Assembly (NCBI GenBank): GCA_017404545.1
Contig: JAFRCC010000004.1
Span: 1 to 64,000 of the forward strand
Source: Clostridia bacterium
GTDB lineage: Bacteria > Bacillota > Clostridia > TANB77 > CAG-508
Length of the DNA: 64,000 bases
Direction: 5' to 3'
Below are positions 27,779 to 36,875 of this stretch, piece after piece. Positions within the stretch are counted from its first letter, which is position 1. Each line of letters begins with the position of its first letter. The notes beneath the pieces are model-generated. The model did not search any database and was not told the origin of the DNA. It saw only the letters and a program-made list of their open reading frames with translations. The position numbers were made by a program, and so were the translations under genes.

Positions 27779-28735
27779 CTAATCTAGCACTATACAAGAT
27801 GGTGCTTTCATATTACTTTTACTATAAAATTTTATTTTTCCAGTGTATTTATTTCTCTTATATACACATACTTCGTTTGATGAAGCATTTGCAATAAGTA
27901 CATATTTTTCCTTACTATCTAATGAAATATCCCACGGCAGCTCACCACTACTACTTACATTCTGCACTAATTTTAGTATTCCATTTGTATTTTTAAAAAC
28001 ACTTATACTATTATGCTCTCTAATTGTCGTATAAATATACTTCCCATCCCTTGAAATTTTAACAGCACATCCCGTATAATTTTTTTCTGTTTTTATACAA
28101 TCTGGGAGAAGATCTTTATAACCCATAATACTTATTTTTTTTTCTTCTAATTTTAGAGAATATATTCTGCAACTTTTTTCGGTAACTGCAAATAAATAAT
28201 CTCCAAAAAAACATAAATGTCTCGGCTCAATTTTATCCCCAAAATTCACTCTATCTACCAGCTTAACACCATATTCCAAGTTATACATGTCGAGACACCC
28301 TGTTCCTAAGTCAACCGAATACAAATATTTCTTATATATTTTCATAAAATGCGCGTGCGATATTTTGGTATCTTGAACATCACGAAAAATTCGCTCTCCT
28401 ATAGTTCCATCAAGCTTAATTTTAAATATCTGCTTCAAACCATCCGTATAGTTTGAAACGCATAAATAATTTCTATCATCACTAACCGATATATGACAAG
28501 GACCATTCCCTTCAACCTGAACTTTGTTAATAGTATTATTATCTGTATTATATGAGAAAATCTGCCCTTCTGGTTGCTCTATCACGCCATAAATTATATT
28601 TCTACTTTTGCACAAATACGTACATTTCTCAACACCATCAAAGCCATTAAAGGAAATTAAAGAGCCTTGAACAAGCTTATAGTGATATACTCCATTACAA
28701 GAACTATTTCCAATATAAACATTTTGGCTCTTCAT
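27779..28735 (-). CDS. beta-propeller protein, lactonase (YkgB/Pgl) family
   Basis: A protein of about 318 residues made of repeated WD-like blades (CTYLCKSRNIIYGV, GPCHISVSDDRNYLCVSNY, SRDGKYIYTTIREHNSISVF, PWDISLDSKEKYVLIANASS). This fits the seven-bladed lactonase fold that includes 6-phosphogluconolactonase. No signal peptide is seen, so it is cytoplasmic. The start is the ATG after GGAGG (28735). Activity is uncertain because many family members are not gluconolactonases. Confidence 0.8.
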   Translation of the reverse strand: MKSQNVYIGNSSCNGVYHYKLVQGSLISFNGFDGVEKCTYLCKSRNIIYGVIEQPEGQIFSYNTDNNTINKVQVEGNGPCHISVSDDRNYLCVSNYTDGLKQIFKIKLDGTIGERIFRDVQDTKISHAHFMKIYKKYLYSVDLGTGCLDMYNLEYGVKLVDRVNFGDKIEPRHLCFFGDYLFAVTEKSCRIYSLKLEEKKISIMGYKDLLPDCIKTEKNYTGCAVKISRDGKYIYTTIREHNSISVFKNTNGILKLVQNVSSSGELPWDISLDSKEKYVLIANASSNEVCVYKRNKYTGKIKFYSKSNMKAPSCIVLD

Positions 28736-28883
28736 ATCAACTCCTCCTATCATCAAACAATCGCTTAGCATTCTAACATATTTTCATATGCTTTTCAATA
28801 TATTTAAAGTTTGTATATGTCTCCTAATAGAACAATAGCAGACATTATGATAATTGTAAAAGATAAAATTTAATGCAAATGTC

Positions 28884-28985
28884 CGCGCAATTGTTCGTGC
28901 GCGAAAATTTCGCAGAAATTTTCTGTGCAATGTTAGCGAAGCCTTTGTATTATAGGCATTCCGGAGGAATTTCCTATAATACAAA
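28884..28985. repeat. hairpin-rich intergenic block
   Basis: The 28736-29028 gap has no convincing gene. It contains a 13-bp perfect stem (TTTGTATTATAGG 28944-28956 with its complement 28973-28985) and an inner ATTCC/GGAAT stem. It also contains an alternating palindrome GAAAATTTC-GCA-GAAATTTTC (28903-28923), with GC-rich GCGC flanks unusual for this AT-rich DNA. It may be a REP-like or RNA-structural element between two transcripts. Confidence 0.5.
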
Positions 28986-29028
28986 AAAGAATCATGCTTA
29001 ATGCACAATTCTTTCATCCTTAATGAGA

Positions 29029-29502
29029 TTACTCATTATTACCATTATTAGCATTCTCTGTATTCTTTGAGAACAATTTTGAAAAATAGCTTATAAGATT
29101 GCTAAATGTTTTTTTAAATAACTCTCCCCATGATGGTGTTTTATACACTGCCAATGGTGCATCCTCTGCTTGTTTTTCAATTTCGATATTATCTTCTTCA
29201 AATTCTTGCTTTTCTATCTTAAACTGATAATTCTGTCCACTATTATTGTCCCATTCTCCATTTTCATTTTTAAAACAGAAATTCAGCTTTGAATCTTCAA
29301 TTACATTTACACTAGCTTGATAACCTAGCTCCGTTTTCTCCATAACTATATCTTGAGCATTTTCCCAATTATCTCCGTATCCAATGTGAATTGTTACCTC
29401 ATTAGATTTATTTTGAAATAAGTATCCAGCATATGTTATTTTAATCTCTGTATTTTCTACAATTTTATCAGTATTAAAAAAAATATTTTTTACCAATTCC
29501 AT
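29029..29502 (-). CDS. starch-binding-module (CBM25/53-like) protein
   Basis: A 157-residue protein. Residues 1-95 look like a starch-binding beta-sandwich: ITYAGYLFQNKSNEVTIHIG, YGDNWENAQDI and FCFKNENGEWDNNSGQNYQF carry the typical Trp and Asn-rich binding edge. A linker of acidic residues leads to an aromatic amphipathic C-terminal helix (WGELFKKTFSNLISYFSKLF). No signal peptide or catalytic domain is present, so it is probably a cytoplasmic glycogen or starch scaffold. The partner is unknown. Confidence 0.75.
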   Translation of the reverse strand: MELVKNIFFNTDKIVENTEIKITYAGYLFQNKSNEVTIHIGYGDNWENAQDIVMEKTELGYQASVNVIEDSKLNFCFKNENGEWDNNSGQNYQFKIEKQEFEEDNIEIEKQAEDAPLAVYKTPSWGELFKKTFSNLISYFSKLFSKNTENANNGNNE

Positions 29503-29593
29503 ACAAATCTCCCCTTATTTTATCTTTTGCTATGAAAATTATATATTTAAAAATTTTAATTTTCAAGTATTTTTATTTTTTTTTTATAATTAC

Positions 29594-29620
29594 TTACAAT
29601 TTAACATTTTTTGTTTAATA
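29594..29620 (+). repeat. possible remnant end of the MITE-like family (copy D)
   Basis: TTACAATTTAACATTTTTTG followed by TTTAATA is similar, with a few mismatches, to the GTTACAGTTTAACACTTTTT-ATTTAATA end of the full element. The opposite end is not clear. The match is AT-rich and might be chance. Confidence 0.3.
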
Positions 29621-29688
29621 CACTCCACGAAAAAGCTAATATTTCGAGCATAAACATTAAACTATAACAATAATAAAAATTATTTAAA

Positions 29689-30735
29689 TTACTCTAATTC
29701 AACGTTAATAAGAATCTCTTTGTTATTTCTTTCTACTTTTAAAATTACATTATCACCTATGTTTCTTTCTAGTATTGATTTTTTAAAACCTAGGACTGTA
29801 TTAATTTCATTAGTATCTATATATTTTATCACGTCACCAACTCGTAATCCGGCTTTCTCCGCGTTTGAATTTTCTTCTATTTTTGCTACCATCACTCCAC
29901 TATCAAATTTCTTTGTGCTATTAGATTCATCAATATAAAATTTATCATAGCACCATATTTTAAGTCTTGCCTCCTCAAAATTTTTATTTTGCTCTAATTT
30001 ATCAATAACCGGAATAACAACATCTATTGGTATTGCAAATCCCATAAGCGTTGCATCAGTGATCTTTATAGTATTTACTCCAATCAAATTTCCATTTTCA
30101 TCAACTAATGCACCACCACTACTGCCATAATTAATGGCAGCATCTGTTTGTATTAAATTATTCATATAGAATTTTTCTCCTTGTTCATCAAATTCCAAAT
30201 TTCTGTTAAGTCCGCTTATTATTCCTTTTGATACTGTTTTTTGAAAATTTATATTAATCGGATTACCTATTCCATATACCTCTTGCCCAACTTTTATTTG
30301 ATTATCTTCTTTTATACTTATGCAATCTGCAAATTCTAAATCGAGCTTTACAATAGATAAATCTAATATCTCATTACTCCAAACTACTTTTCCTTCATAA
30401 TAATTTTTAGAATCAAACACCACATAACAAATAGAGTCTTTAGTACCTCCTACATGAGAATTTGTTAAAATAAGTCCTTGTTTTGATACAATAATTCCAC
30501 TTCCCCAAACTGAGGTTTCTCCTGTTGCTATTATATTGTCTTTTGATACACCAACTATAAATCTGCTTGTATTTTCAATCATATTCACTGCGTTGATTCC
30601 TTCATTCAAATCTTCGCTTATAGTTTTCTTTCCATACACTACTACCACAAAAATTATAATTGCAAGTACTATCACAATACTCATGAAATTTTTTAATGGT
30701 GTACTCTTTTTTTTATAGCTTCTAAAATAATTCAT
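29689..30735 (-). CDS. HtrA/DegP-like serine protease with PDZ domain
   Basis: A membrane-anchored quality-control protease, about 348 residues. One N-terminal helix (FMSIVIVLAIIIFVVVVYG) is followed by a trypsin-like domain with His in LILTNSHVGG, Asp in ILDLSIVKLD and Ser in INYGSSGGALVDENG. The usual GNSGG reads GSSGG, a tolerated variant. A C-terminal PDZ domain (AEKAGLRVGDVIKYIDTNEI) follows. Divergent from capA. Confidence 0.92.
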   Translation of the reverse strand: MNYFRSYKKKSTPLKNFMSIVIVLAIIIFVVVVYGKKTISEDLNEGINAVNMIENTSRFIVGVSKDNIIATGETSVWGSGIIVSKQGLILTNSHVGGTKDSICYVVFDSKNYYEGKVVWSNEILDLSIVKLDLEFADCISIKEDNQIKVGQEVYGIGNPININFQKTVSKGIISGLNRNLEFDEQGEKFYMNNLIQTDAAINYGSSGGALVDENGNLIGVNTIKITDATLMGFAIPIDVVIPVIDKLEQNKNFEEARLKIWCYDKFYIDESNSTKKFDSGVMVAKIEENSNAEKAGLRVGDVIKYIDTNEINTVLGFKKSILERNIGDNVILKVERNNKEILINVELE

Positions 30736-30791
30736 TTTTCTCTCCAATTCAAAAATATAATATCCAAAATTCTACTTTTTTATTAATATAA

Positions 30792-30820
30792 TTGAAAAAA
30801 AATACATTTTGTGATACTTT
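30792..30820 (+). promoter_or_regulatory. promoter of capA
   Basis: TTGAAA, 17-bp spacer, TACTTT, about 30 bases before the capA start. Confidence 0.5.
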
Positions 30821-30850
30821 ATATACGAATTTATATAAAGGAGAGGCATT

Positions 30851-32107
30851 ATGAGAAATAAAAAACCATTCAATATAAAAAAATATTTTTACATCTTATT
30901 GCTAATATTTTTTATCATCTTAGTTGCATCAAATTTTACTAAAATACCATCTAATATAGGATTTAGCAAGAAAGAAGAAAGTCAAACAAGCACTAAAGAA
31001 GAAGTTGTTGTTCAACCAGATATAACAATTAATATGGCAGTTATCGGTGATATAATGTGTCACGGACCAAATTACCAAGATGCCTATGATTCATCAACAG
31101 GGACATATGATTTTACTCACTTCTTCACTGAAATAAAATCATACATTTCAGATGCAGACATTGCTATTGGAAATTTAGAAACAACATTTGCAGGCGGAAC
31201 AAAAGCTTATAGTGGATACCCAACTTTTAATTCTCCTCCAGAGCTCGCAGAAGCTGTAAAAGAAATGGGAATTGATGTATTGACAACGTCTAATAATCAT
31301 AGTATGGATACAGGATATAATGGATTAATTAATACTATAGACAAATTAGATGAAATCGGCTTTGACCACACAGGAACATTTAAATCACAAGAAGAAAAAG
31401 ATACAATTTTATTAAAAGATGTTAACGGAATTAAAATAGCATTTTTATCATACACCTATGGTACTAATGGAATTCCAATTCCAAATGGAAAAGAATATTG
31501 CATTAATTTAATTGATAAAGATCTAATAAAAGAGCATTTAGAAAAGGCAAAAGAATTAAATCCAGATGTTATCTGTGTGAGTATGCACTGGGGTATTGAA
31601 TACAAAATTAAGCCAAATTCAGACCAAAAGGATTTAGCAGACTTCTTATTTGAAAATGGCGCAGATATTATCTTGGGTAGTCATCCACATGTTTTAGAGC
31701 CGATGGAAAAAAGAACTATTGAACTTGAAGATGGTACAACTAAAGACGGATTTGTAATATATTCACTTGGAAATTTCTGCTCAGCTCAGAAAGACAAATA
31801 TACAAAAGATTCTATTATACTTAATCTCCAATTAACCAAACATCCGGATGGAACAATCAATATCAATTCGTACGATTATACACCTATTTACATGCAAGAT
31901 AATGGCGCCGGAGCAAAAGATAGATATCAAATTATTGATTTAACAAAAAGAATTAAAGATTATGAAGATGGTAATTCAGATGTATCAAAAACGTGGTACA
32001 ATACATATATAAATGAATTAAAAAATATAACTAGTATCATGGGTGAGCCTGAAACTACAGATTCAAATAATACAGAGGACAAGAAAGTGTCCTCTATTTT
32101 TTTATAA
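30851..32107 (+). CDS. CapA-family metallophosphatase-like protein
   Basis: A 418-residue protein with an N-terminal membrane anchor ([18 protein letters not shown]) and a CapA (poly-gamma-glutamate synthesis) domain: [49 protein letters not shown] and [13 protein letters not shown] carry the metal ligands. Without capBC neighbours a general cell-surface role is likely. AAGGAG precedes the ATG. The last eleven codons contain the transcription terminator hairpin. Confidence 0.9.
   Translation: MRNKKPFNIKKYFYILLLIFFIILVASNFTKIPSNIGFSKKEESQTSTKEEVVVQPDITINMAVIGDIMCHGPNYQDAYDSSTGTYDFTHFFTEIKSYISDADIAIGNLETTFAGGTKAYSGYPTFNSPPELAEAVKEMGIDVLTTSNNHSMDTGYNGLINTIDKLDEIGFDHTGTFKSQEEKDTILLKDVNGIKIAFLSYTYGTNGIPIPNGKEYCINLIDKDLIKEHLEKAKELNPDVICVSMHWGIEYKIKPNSDQKDLADFLFENGADIILGSHPHVLEPMEKRTIELEDGTTKDGFVIYSLGNFCSAQKDKYTKDSIILNLQLTKHPDGTININSYDYTPIYMQDNGAGAKDRYQIIDLTKRIKDYEDGNSDVSKTWYNTYINELKNITSIMGEPETTDSNNTEDKKVSSIFL
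32074..32103. terminator. terminator inside the last codons of capA
   Basis: AGAGGAC, 8-base loop, GTCCTCT and then T7, all upstream of the capA stop codon at 32105-32107. mazF ends convergently at 32102, so the stop codons of the two genes overlap. Confidence 0.75.
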
Positions 32108-32446
32108 ACCAAAGCTTACTCCAAGAGCATTGTTTATTTTATTCATTATGTTATCATCATCAACATGCCCTATTTTTTCCTTAAGTCTGCATTTATCAAT
32201 AGTTCTAATTTGCTCTGCAAGTACTACAGAATCAGATTTTAAACCATTACCTTCAGAATTAATTTCAATATGCGTTGGCAATTTACTTTTTCCTCTTTGT
32301 GATGTAATAGCAGCTGCAATCACTGTTGGACTGTGCATATTTCCTATATCATTTTGTATTATAAGTACCGGCCTAACTCCACCTTGCTCAGATCCCACTA
32401 CAGGGCTTAAATCTGCATAAAACATATCTCCTCTTTTAATTACCAT
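32102..32446 (-). CDS. mazF: MazF/EndoA-family mRNA interferase
   Basis: A 114-residue toxin-type endoribonuclease. The family motifs are [38 protein letters not shown] and [16 protein letters not shown]. The start is the ATG eight bases after GGGAG, giving the usual EndoA length. The MazE/EndoAI antitoxin normally encoded just upstream is absent; a GerS-like lipoprotein gene is there instead. The antitoxin may be elsewhere. Confidence 0.93.
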   Translation of the reverse strand: MVIKRGDMFYADLSPVVGSEQGGVRPVLIIQNDIGNMHSPTVIAAAITSQRGKSKLPTHIEINSEGNGLKSDSVVLAEQIRTIDKCRLKEKIGHVDDDNIMNKINNALGVSFGL

Positions 32447-32498
32447 ATAACTCACTCCCGTTGTTTTCATTAAAAGTGCCCGTATATTCTAGAGAAAA

Positions 32499-33116
32499 TT
32501 ATTCATTTATAATAATCTCATTATATATTATGTATATTTCATTTTTTTTGTCATCACTATGTGCCACCATTTTTTTGGGTAATCCTGTATGTTTATCTAA
32601 GTACAATTTTCTTGACTTAAAATACTTATTATTTTTATCATCAATCTCCATAACAATATATTCTTTATCTTCATATATATCTGATTTTACTTCGGCATTT
32701 TTGTACTTATCTATAAATGAGTCTAGCCACAATATATTTTCTGAAATATGTGGATACTCATTATAAATTTCGCTTAAGTTTAACCTAGAATTATTTATTG
32801 CTATATCTCCATTTTTACTTATTATCTCTACCCCCTCAATATTCTGTGGGTTTATAATGGTTTGTCTGCTCGTATTTTCTTTTATATTACTCTCTTGTGA
32901 CATTAAATATTTATTACTATTTTTGTTGCTATTAACGGTTACTTCAACAGTTGCTTTATATGAATTAATATTCAAAATATACGCTTCTATATCTTTAACA
33001 CTTTTATTACTTTCATTATTTCCAAATTTAATTTTTTTATAATTATTTTTTATAAAAATTATAAAAATAATTCCAACAAAAAAAATCAAAAAAATAGTAA
33101 ATATTCTTTTTTTCAT
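32499..33116 (-). CDS. LolA-like protein, GerS-related
   Basis: A 205-residue exported protein with an N-terminal hydrophobic segment (IFTIFLIFFVGIIFIIFI) and no lipobox cysteine seen. The body (YILNINSYKATVEVTVNSNK; YIVMEIDDKNNKYFKSRKLY; KHTGLPKKMVAH) fits the LolA/GerS type of beta-sheet protein. In C. difficile gerS lies close to an alanine racemase and mazEF genes, so adjacency to mazF supports a spore-germination link. The assignment is tentative. Confidence 0.55.
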   Translation of the reverse strand: MKKRIFTIFLIFFVGIIFIIFIKNNYKKIKFGNNESNKSVKDIEAYILNINSYKATVEVTVNSNKNSNKYLMSQESNIKENTSRQTIINPQNIEGVEIISKNGDIAINNSRLNLSEIYNEYPHISENILWLDSFIDKYKNAEVKSDIYEDKEYIVMEIDDKNNKYFKSRKLYLDKHTGLPKKMVAHSDDKKNEIYIIYNEIIINE

Positions 33117-33133
33117 CTATCAAAAGTCCTTTC

Positions 33134-33176
33134 AAAAAAAATAAGAAAGAATAGAAAAATCTATTCTTTCTTATTT
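33134..33176 (-). terminator. terminator after dusB
   Basis: A 16-bp perfect stem (AAATAAGAAAGAATAG and its complement) with a 6-base loop, followed on the minus strand by T-rich sequence. It separates dusB from the GerS-like gene. Confidence 0.85.
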
Positions 33177-33180
33177 ATAT

Positions 33181-34149
33181 TCATATAGAACTCAAGTATT
33201 CTGTTAATGTTTCTATTAACTCATCCTTATTTGTAATTTGATTTATATATTCTCTCACTTTACTTGCATCCTTAGAATTTTTTATATACCAACTTATATG
33301 TTTTCTCATTTCAACAACAGCAACCCTCTCTGGTTTATCTTCTAGCATATAATTCAAGTGCTCTAGTATCAGCCCTAATTTTTCTTGATTAGTTATAGAA
33401 AAGGTGCTTTCATTCGCCTCTAATTCAATTTGCTTAAAAATCCATGGATTTCCAAGAGCTCCTCTACCGATCATTATTCCATCTACTCCAGTATTTTCAA
33501 ACATTTTTTTTGCATCCGCTGTACATCTAACATCACCATTTCCTATAACTGGAATATTTACGCTCTCTTTTACCTTTTTTATTATATTCCAGTCTGCTTC
33601 GCCGGCATAAAACTCTGAACGAGTTCTTCCATGTATTGTGATTGCCGATGCACCTGCTTGCTCTGCAATTTTTGCTATATCAATAGCAACTATATTATTT
33701 AAATCCCAACCTTTTCTGAATTTTACGGTTACTGGTACAATAGATTTCTTAACAACCTCTTCTATAATAGCCCTTGCTTTTTCCAAGTCTAGCAGCAACT
33801 TACTTCCATCGCCGTTTTTTACTACTTTAGGTGCTGGACACCCCATATTAATATCAACGATATCTGCATATTTTGAAACATATTCCGCAGCAAATCCCAT
33901 AGCATTTACATCACTTCCAAATATTTGTACAGCTATTGGTCTTTTTTCATCTTTCATATTTAATAATTGGCTAGTTTTGTTATCATTATAATATAATCCT
34001 TTAGCACTTATCATTTCTGTACAAACAAGTCCTGGATTAAATTTTTCACATATCAATCTAAAAGCTCTATCTGTTATTCCCGCCATTGGTGCTAACAATA
34101 TATTATTATTTAATTCTACATTTCCTATTTTTATTTTTTTTAAATACAT
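33181..34149 (-). CDS. dusB: tRNA-dihydrouridine synthase DusB
   Basis: A flavin enzyme that reduces uridines in the tRNA D-loop region. A TIM barrel with ILLAPMAGITDRAFRLICEK, VDINMGCPAPKVVKNGDGSK (catalytic Cys), ITIHGRTRSEFYAG and IGNGDV. 322 residues from the ATG at 34149, which has GGAG six bases upstream; an ATG at 34161 would include that site. It follows rodA. Confidence 0.95.
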   Translation of the reverse strand: MYLKKIKIGNVELNNNILLAPMAGITDRAFRLICEKFNPGLVCTEMISAKGLYYNDNKTSQLLNMKDEKRPIAVQIFGSDVNAMGFAAEYVSKYADIVDINMGCPAPKVVKNGDGSKLLLDLEKARAIIEEVVKKSIVPVTVKFRKGWDLNNIVAIDIAKIAEQAGASAITIHGRTRSEFYAGEADWNIIKKVKESVNIPVIGNGDVRCTADAKKMFENTGVDGIMIGRGALGNPWIFKQIELEANESTFSITNQEKLGLILEHLNYMLEDKPERVAVVEMRKHISWYIKNSKDASKVREYINQITNKDELIETLTEYLSSI

Positions 34150-34168
34150 CTTTTTCTCCATCAATTTG

Positions 34169-35275
34169 CTACTCACCAAACATTATTTTATTTCGTCTTC
34201 CACTTATATTTAATAAAAGTCCAATTAATATACAATTTGTTAGTAATGAACTTCCTCCGTAACTTACAAATGGTAATGGAACTCCAGTAATTGGTAGCAT
34301 TCCCATAGTCATACCAATATTTTCAACCATGTGAAAAATAAATATTCCAGCAATTCCAGCAGCTATATATGCTCCTAAATTATCTTTTGAAGTTTTAGCT
34401 ATCTTTAAAGATTTTGTAATTAGTACCACATATAAAATAATTACAGTTACAGCAACAACAAATCCAAGTTCTTCGCCTATTGCAGAATAAATAAAATCTG
34501 TTGTTTGAGGATATAAATATCCAAGTTGTGTTTGACTACCATTTTTTATTCCCATTCCCCAAAACTTTCCAGATCCAATTGCCAATTTTGACTGTAATAC
34601 ATTATATCCAGATCCTCTTGGATCCAAATCAGGATTTAAAAATACATCAATTCTTGTTTTTGCATGCACAGGTAAAATAAAAAAATATAATAGTGGCAAG
34701 GCAATAGCAGCAATCAATATAGCAGCTATTATATATCTTTTATCTATACCAGAAACTATGAGCATTATTACGCTTGCCAAACAAAATGCAATTGCAGTTC
34801 CATAGTCGGGTTGTAAAATTATAAGTAATACTGGAATAGCAAAAACAATAATAACTTTTAGCAAATTTAATGGTCTATTTATTTGCTCTTTTCCATTTTT
34901 TTGTATTCTAACTATTGTAGCTGATAAGCTAAGTATTACACATATTTTTGCAAATTCCGATGGTTGAAATGATATTGCTCCAATATTGTACCAACTTGTT
35001 GCTCCATTTATTGGTTTGGTAAACATTACACCTACTAATAACAAAATCATAATTACATATAGAACCTTTGAAGCATTCACAATTACACCATAATCTATAC
35101 TTACAATTATACATACAATCGGAATGCTTATTGCAAACCATATAAGCTGTTTTACAAGCTCATTATAATTAGATGAGCCTGTTACCGAAAAAAGCTCTAT
35201 ACATCCAATAGTAATAAGCATAAGAACACAAATAACAACTGACCAATCAATATTTTTTAAGATTCTATTCTTCAT
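34169..35275 (-). CDS. rodA: RodA peptidoglycan glycosyltransferase (SEDS family)
   Basis: An integral membrane polymerase of lipid II for side-wall elongation, 368 residues with about ten helices. SEDS signatures are QPSEFAKICVILSLS, GSGKFWGMGIKNGSQTQLGY, PQTTDFIYSAIGEELGF (with the catalytic-site Asp region) and PLPFVSYGGSSLLTN. It lies after minDE, the common clostridial order, which favours RodA over FtsW. Confidence 0.94.
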   Translation of the reverse strand: MKNRILKNIDWSVVICVLMLITIGCIELFSVTGSSNYNELVKQLIWFAISIPIVCIIVSIDYGVIVNASKVLYVIMILLLVGVMFTKPINGATSWYNIGAISFQPSEFAKICVILSLSATIVRIQKNGKEQINRPLNLLKVIIVFAIPVLLIILQPDYGTAIAFCLASVIMLIVSGIDKRYIIAAILIAAIALPLLYFFILPVHAKTRIDVFLNPDLDPRGSGYNVLQSKLAIGSGKFWGMGIKNGSQTQLGYLYPQTTDFIYSAIGEELGFVVAVTVIILYVVLITKSLKIAKTSKDNLGAYIAAGIAGIFIFHMVENIGMTMGMLPITGVPLPFVSYGGSSLLTNCILIGLLLNISGRRNKIMFGE

Positions 35276-35295
35276 ACTAATTATCCTTACTATTT

Positions 35296-35844
35296 TTATT
35301 CAGAAACACTTTGTTTTTTTTCTGAACTTCTTCTTGTTCGTGTTGTCTGTTTATCTTTATTTTCCTCTTCGTTATCATTTTTATCCGCTTTTTTTTCTGA
35401 ACTTTTTGTTGAGCTGGTCGTAATGCGTTTTTTAGCGGATTCCATTTTTATTTTGTTTTCATTTTCTTGTTTTAAAACTTCACTTACTTCATTTTCTTCT
35501 TGATGAGTCAAATTATTACTATTTATAGATTTATTCTTTTCACTTTTTAATGCAACAATTGGAATATTAGCATATAAAGCAGGAGCACCATTTGATCCAT
35601 CTTCGTTTACTTGATTTGTTAGTCTTACGTCCATTTCTTTTTCATCTATGTCTATGTATTTTTTTATAACATCTAAAATTTCTTGTTTCATCATATCCAT
35701 AAAGTCAACGGATACGTTTGCTCTATCCTGCATTAAAACAAGGTGTAATCTTTCTTTGGCTGCATCACTAGATGATGGTAGAAGCTCTGCTTCGTCTTCC
35801 TTTTTATTCATTTTTTTAAAAAAATTAATTAAGTTATCTAACAT
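35296..35844 (-). CDS. minE: MinE with a long low-complexity C-terminal extension
   Basis: Topological specificity factor that releases MinD from the membrane. Residues 1-95 carry the MinE pattern: the amphipathic N-terminus MLDNLINFFKKM, AKERLHLVLMQDRANVS, and the beta strand MKQEILDVIKKYIDIDEKEM. The protein then runs on to 182 residues with a Lys/Glu/Ser/Thr-rich tail (KKADKNDNEEENKDKQTT), whereas MinE is usually about 90. The tail has no predicted fold. It follows minD. Confidence 0.9.
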   Translation of the reverse strand: MLDNLINFFKKMNKKEDEAELLPSSSDAAKERLHLVLMQDRANVSVDFMDMMKQEILDVIKKYIDIDEKEMDVRLTNQVNEDGSNGAPALYANIPIVALKSEKNKSINSNNLTHQEENEVSEVLKQENENKIKMESAKKRITTSSTKSSEKKADKNDNEEENKDKQTTRTRRSSEKKQSVSE

Positions 35845-35879
35845 ATTTATCCCTCACTTTTGTGTAAACATTTACTAAC

Positions 35880-36674
35880 TTATTTTTTCCTAATTGCATC
35901 AATTATTTTAGAAAAAATATTCCCATTTCTTCCTGGTATAGTAATTTCAATATTTTCACCCATAATTCTTTGTGCAATTTCTAAGTATCCTCTACCAGAT
36001 GGGGATTTTTTGTTTGATACAGCAGGCTCTCCTTTATTAGTCTGCGTAATTATATATTCGTCATCTGGAATTACACCAATTAAATCTATTGATAATAGCT
36101 CAACGATATCTTCTATATCCATCATCTCGCCTTTTCTAATCATATTTGGCCTAATTCTATTAATTATAAGTTCAGGATTTTTTATTGCAGAAGAGTCTAG
36201 CAAACCAATAATTCGATCGGCATCTCTTATTGCAGAGATTTCTGCTGTAGTTACAACTAATGCTCTATCTGCACCAGCTATAGCATTCTTAAAGCCTTGC
36301 TCAATTCCCGCAGGACAATCTATTAATACATAATCAAATTCTGTTTTTAATCGTTTTGTTAAATCTATCATTTGCTCTTCATTTATGGCACTTTTATCTC
36401 GCGTTTGTGCAGCAGGTAGTAAAAATAATTCGTTGAATCTCTTATCTTTTATAAGTGCTTGTCTTAATTTGCATCTTTCCTCAACTACATCCACGATGTC
36501 GTAAACAATTCTATTTTCTAAACCCATTACAACATCTAAATTTCTTAATCCTATATCTGTATCTACTAATGCTACTTTTTTTCCAGATAAAGCTAAAGCA
36601 GACCCTAAATTTGCAGTTGTTGTTGTTTTACCTACTCCACCTTTTCCTGATGTTATAACTATAACTTCTCCCAT
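35880..36674 (-). CDS. minD: septum site-determining ATPase MinD
   Basis: A ParA-type ATPase, 264 residues: deviant Walker A VITSGKGGVGKTTTTANLG, VDTDIGLRNLDVVMGLENR, YVLIDCPAGIEQGF, and a C-terminal amphipathic membrane helix (NIFSKIIDAIRKK). The ATG at 36674 has GGAGG eight bases upstream; an upstream in-frame extension has no homologous content. No minC lies in front of it; a terminator and an unrelated surface protein gene do. Confidence 0.96.
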   Translation of the reverse strand: MGEVIVITSGKGGVGKTTTTANLGSALALSGKKVALVDTDIGLRNLDVVMGLENRIVYDIVDVVEERCKLRQALIKDKRFNELFLLPAAQTRDKSAINEEQMIDLTKRLKTEFDYVLIDCPAGIEQGFKNAIAGADRALVVTTAEISAIRDADRIIGLLDSSAIKNPELIINRIRPNMIRKGEMMDIEDIVELLSIDLIGVIPDDEYIITQTNKGEPAVSNKKSPSGRGYLEIAQRIMGENIEITIPGRNGNIFSKIIDAIRKK

Positions 36675-36831
36675 ATAATTCTCCTCCAATGCTATTTTTA
36701 TAGCTAATACATTTGTAGATTTTTTTGCTATTTTGCCTTTCATATTCTAATAAAAAATATAGCAAAATACTGCAAGTATCATACCCCATTTTGCCCGAAA
36801 AGTCAATGTGTTTTGCAATCTATATTCAATC

Positions 36832-36864
36832 AAAAAAAGACAAATTCATTTAAATGAACTTGCC
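36832..36864 (-). terminator. terminator after the surface protein gene
   Basis: GGCAAGTTCATTT pairs with AAATGAATTTGTC on the minus strand, followed by T7. Confidence 0.7.
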
Positions 36865-36875
36865 CTTTTTTATTA

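Noticed and set aside
28784..29017. A 77-codon minus-strand frame between the lactonase-like and starch-binding genes
   Set aside because: Its sequence is made of the hairpin repeats (RKFLRN appears twice), there is no ribosome binding site, and composition is not protein-like.
35016..35280. RodA read as FtsW/SpoVE
   Set aside because: Motifs do not fully separate the family members, but adjacency to minDE rather than murG or ftsQ favours RodA.
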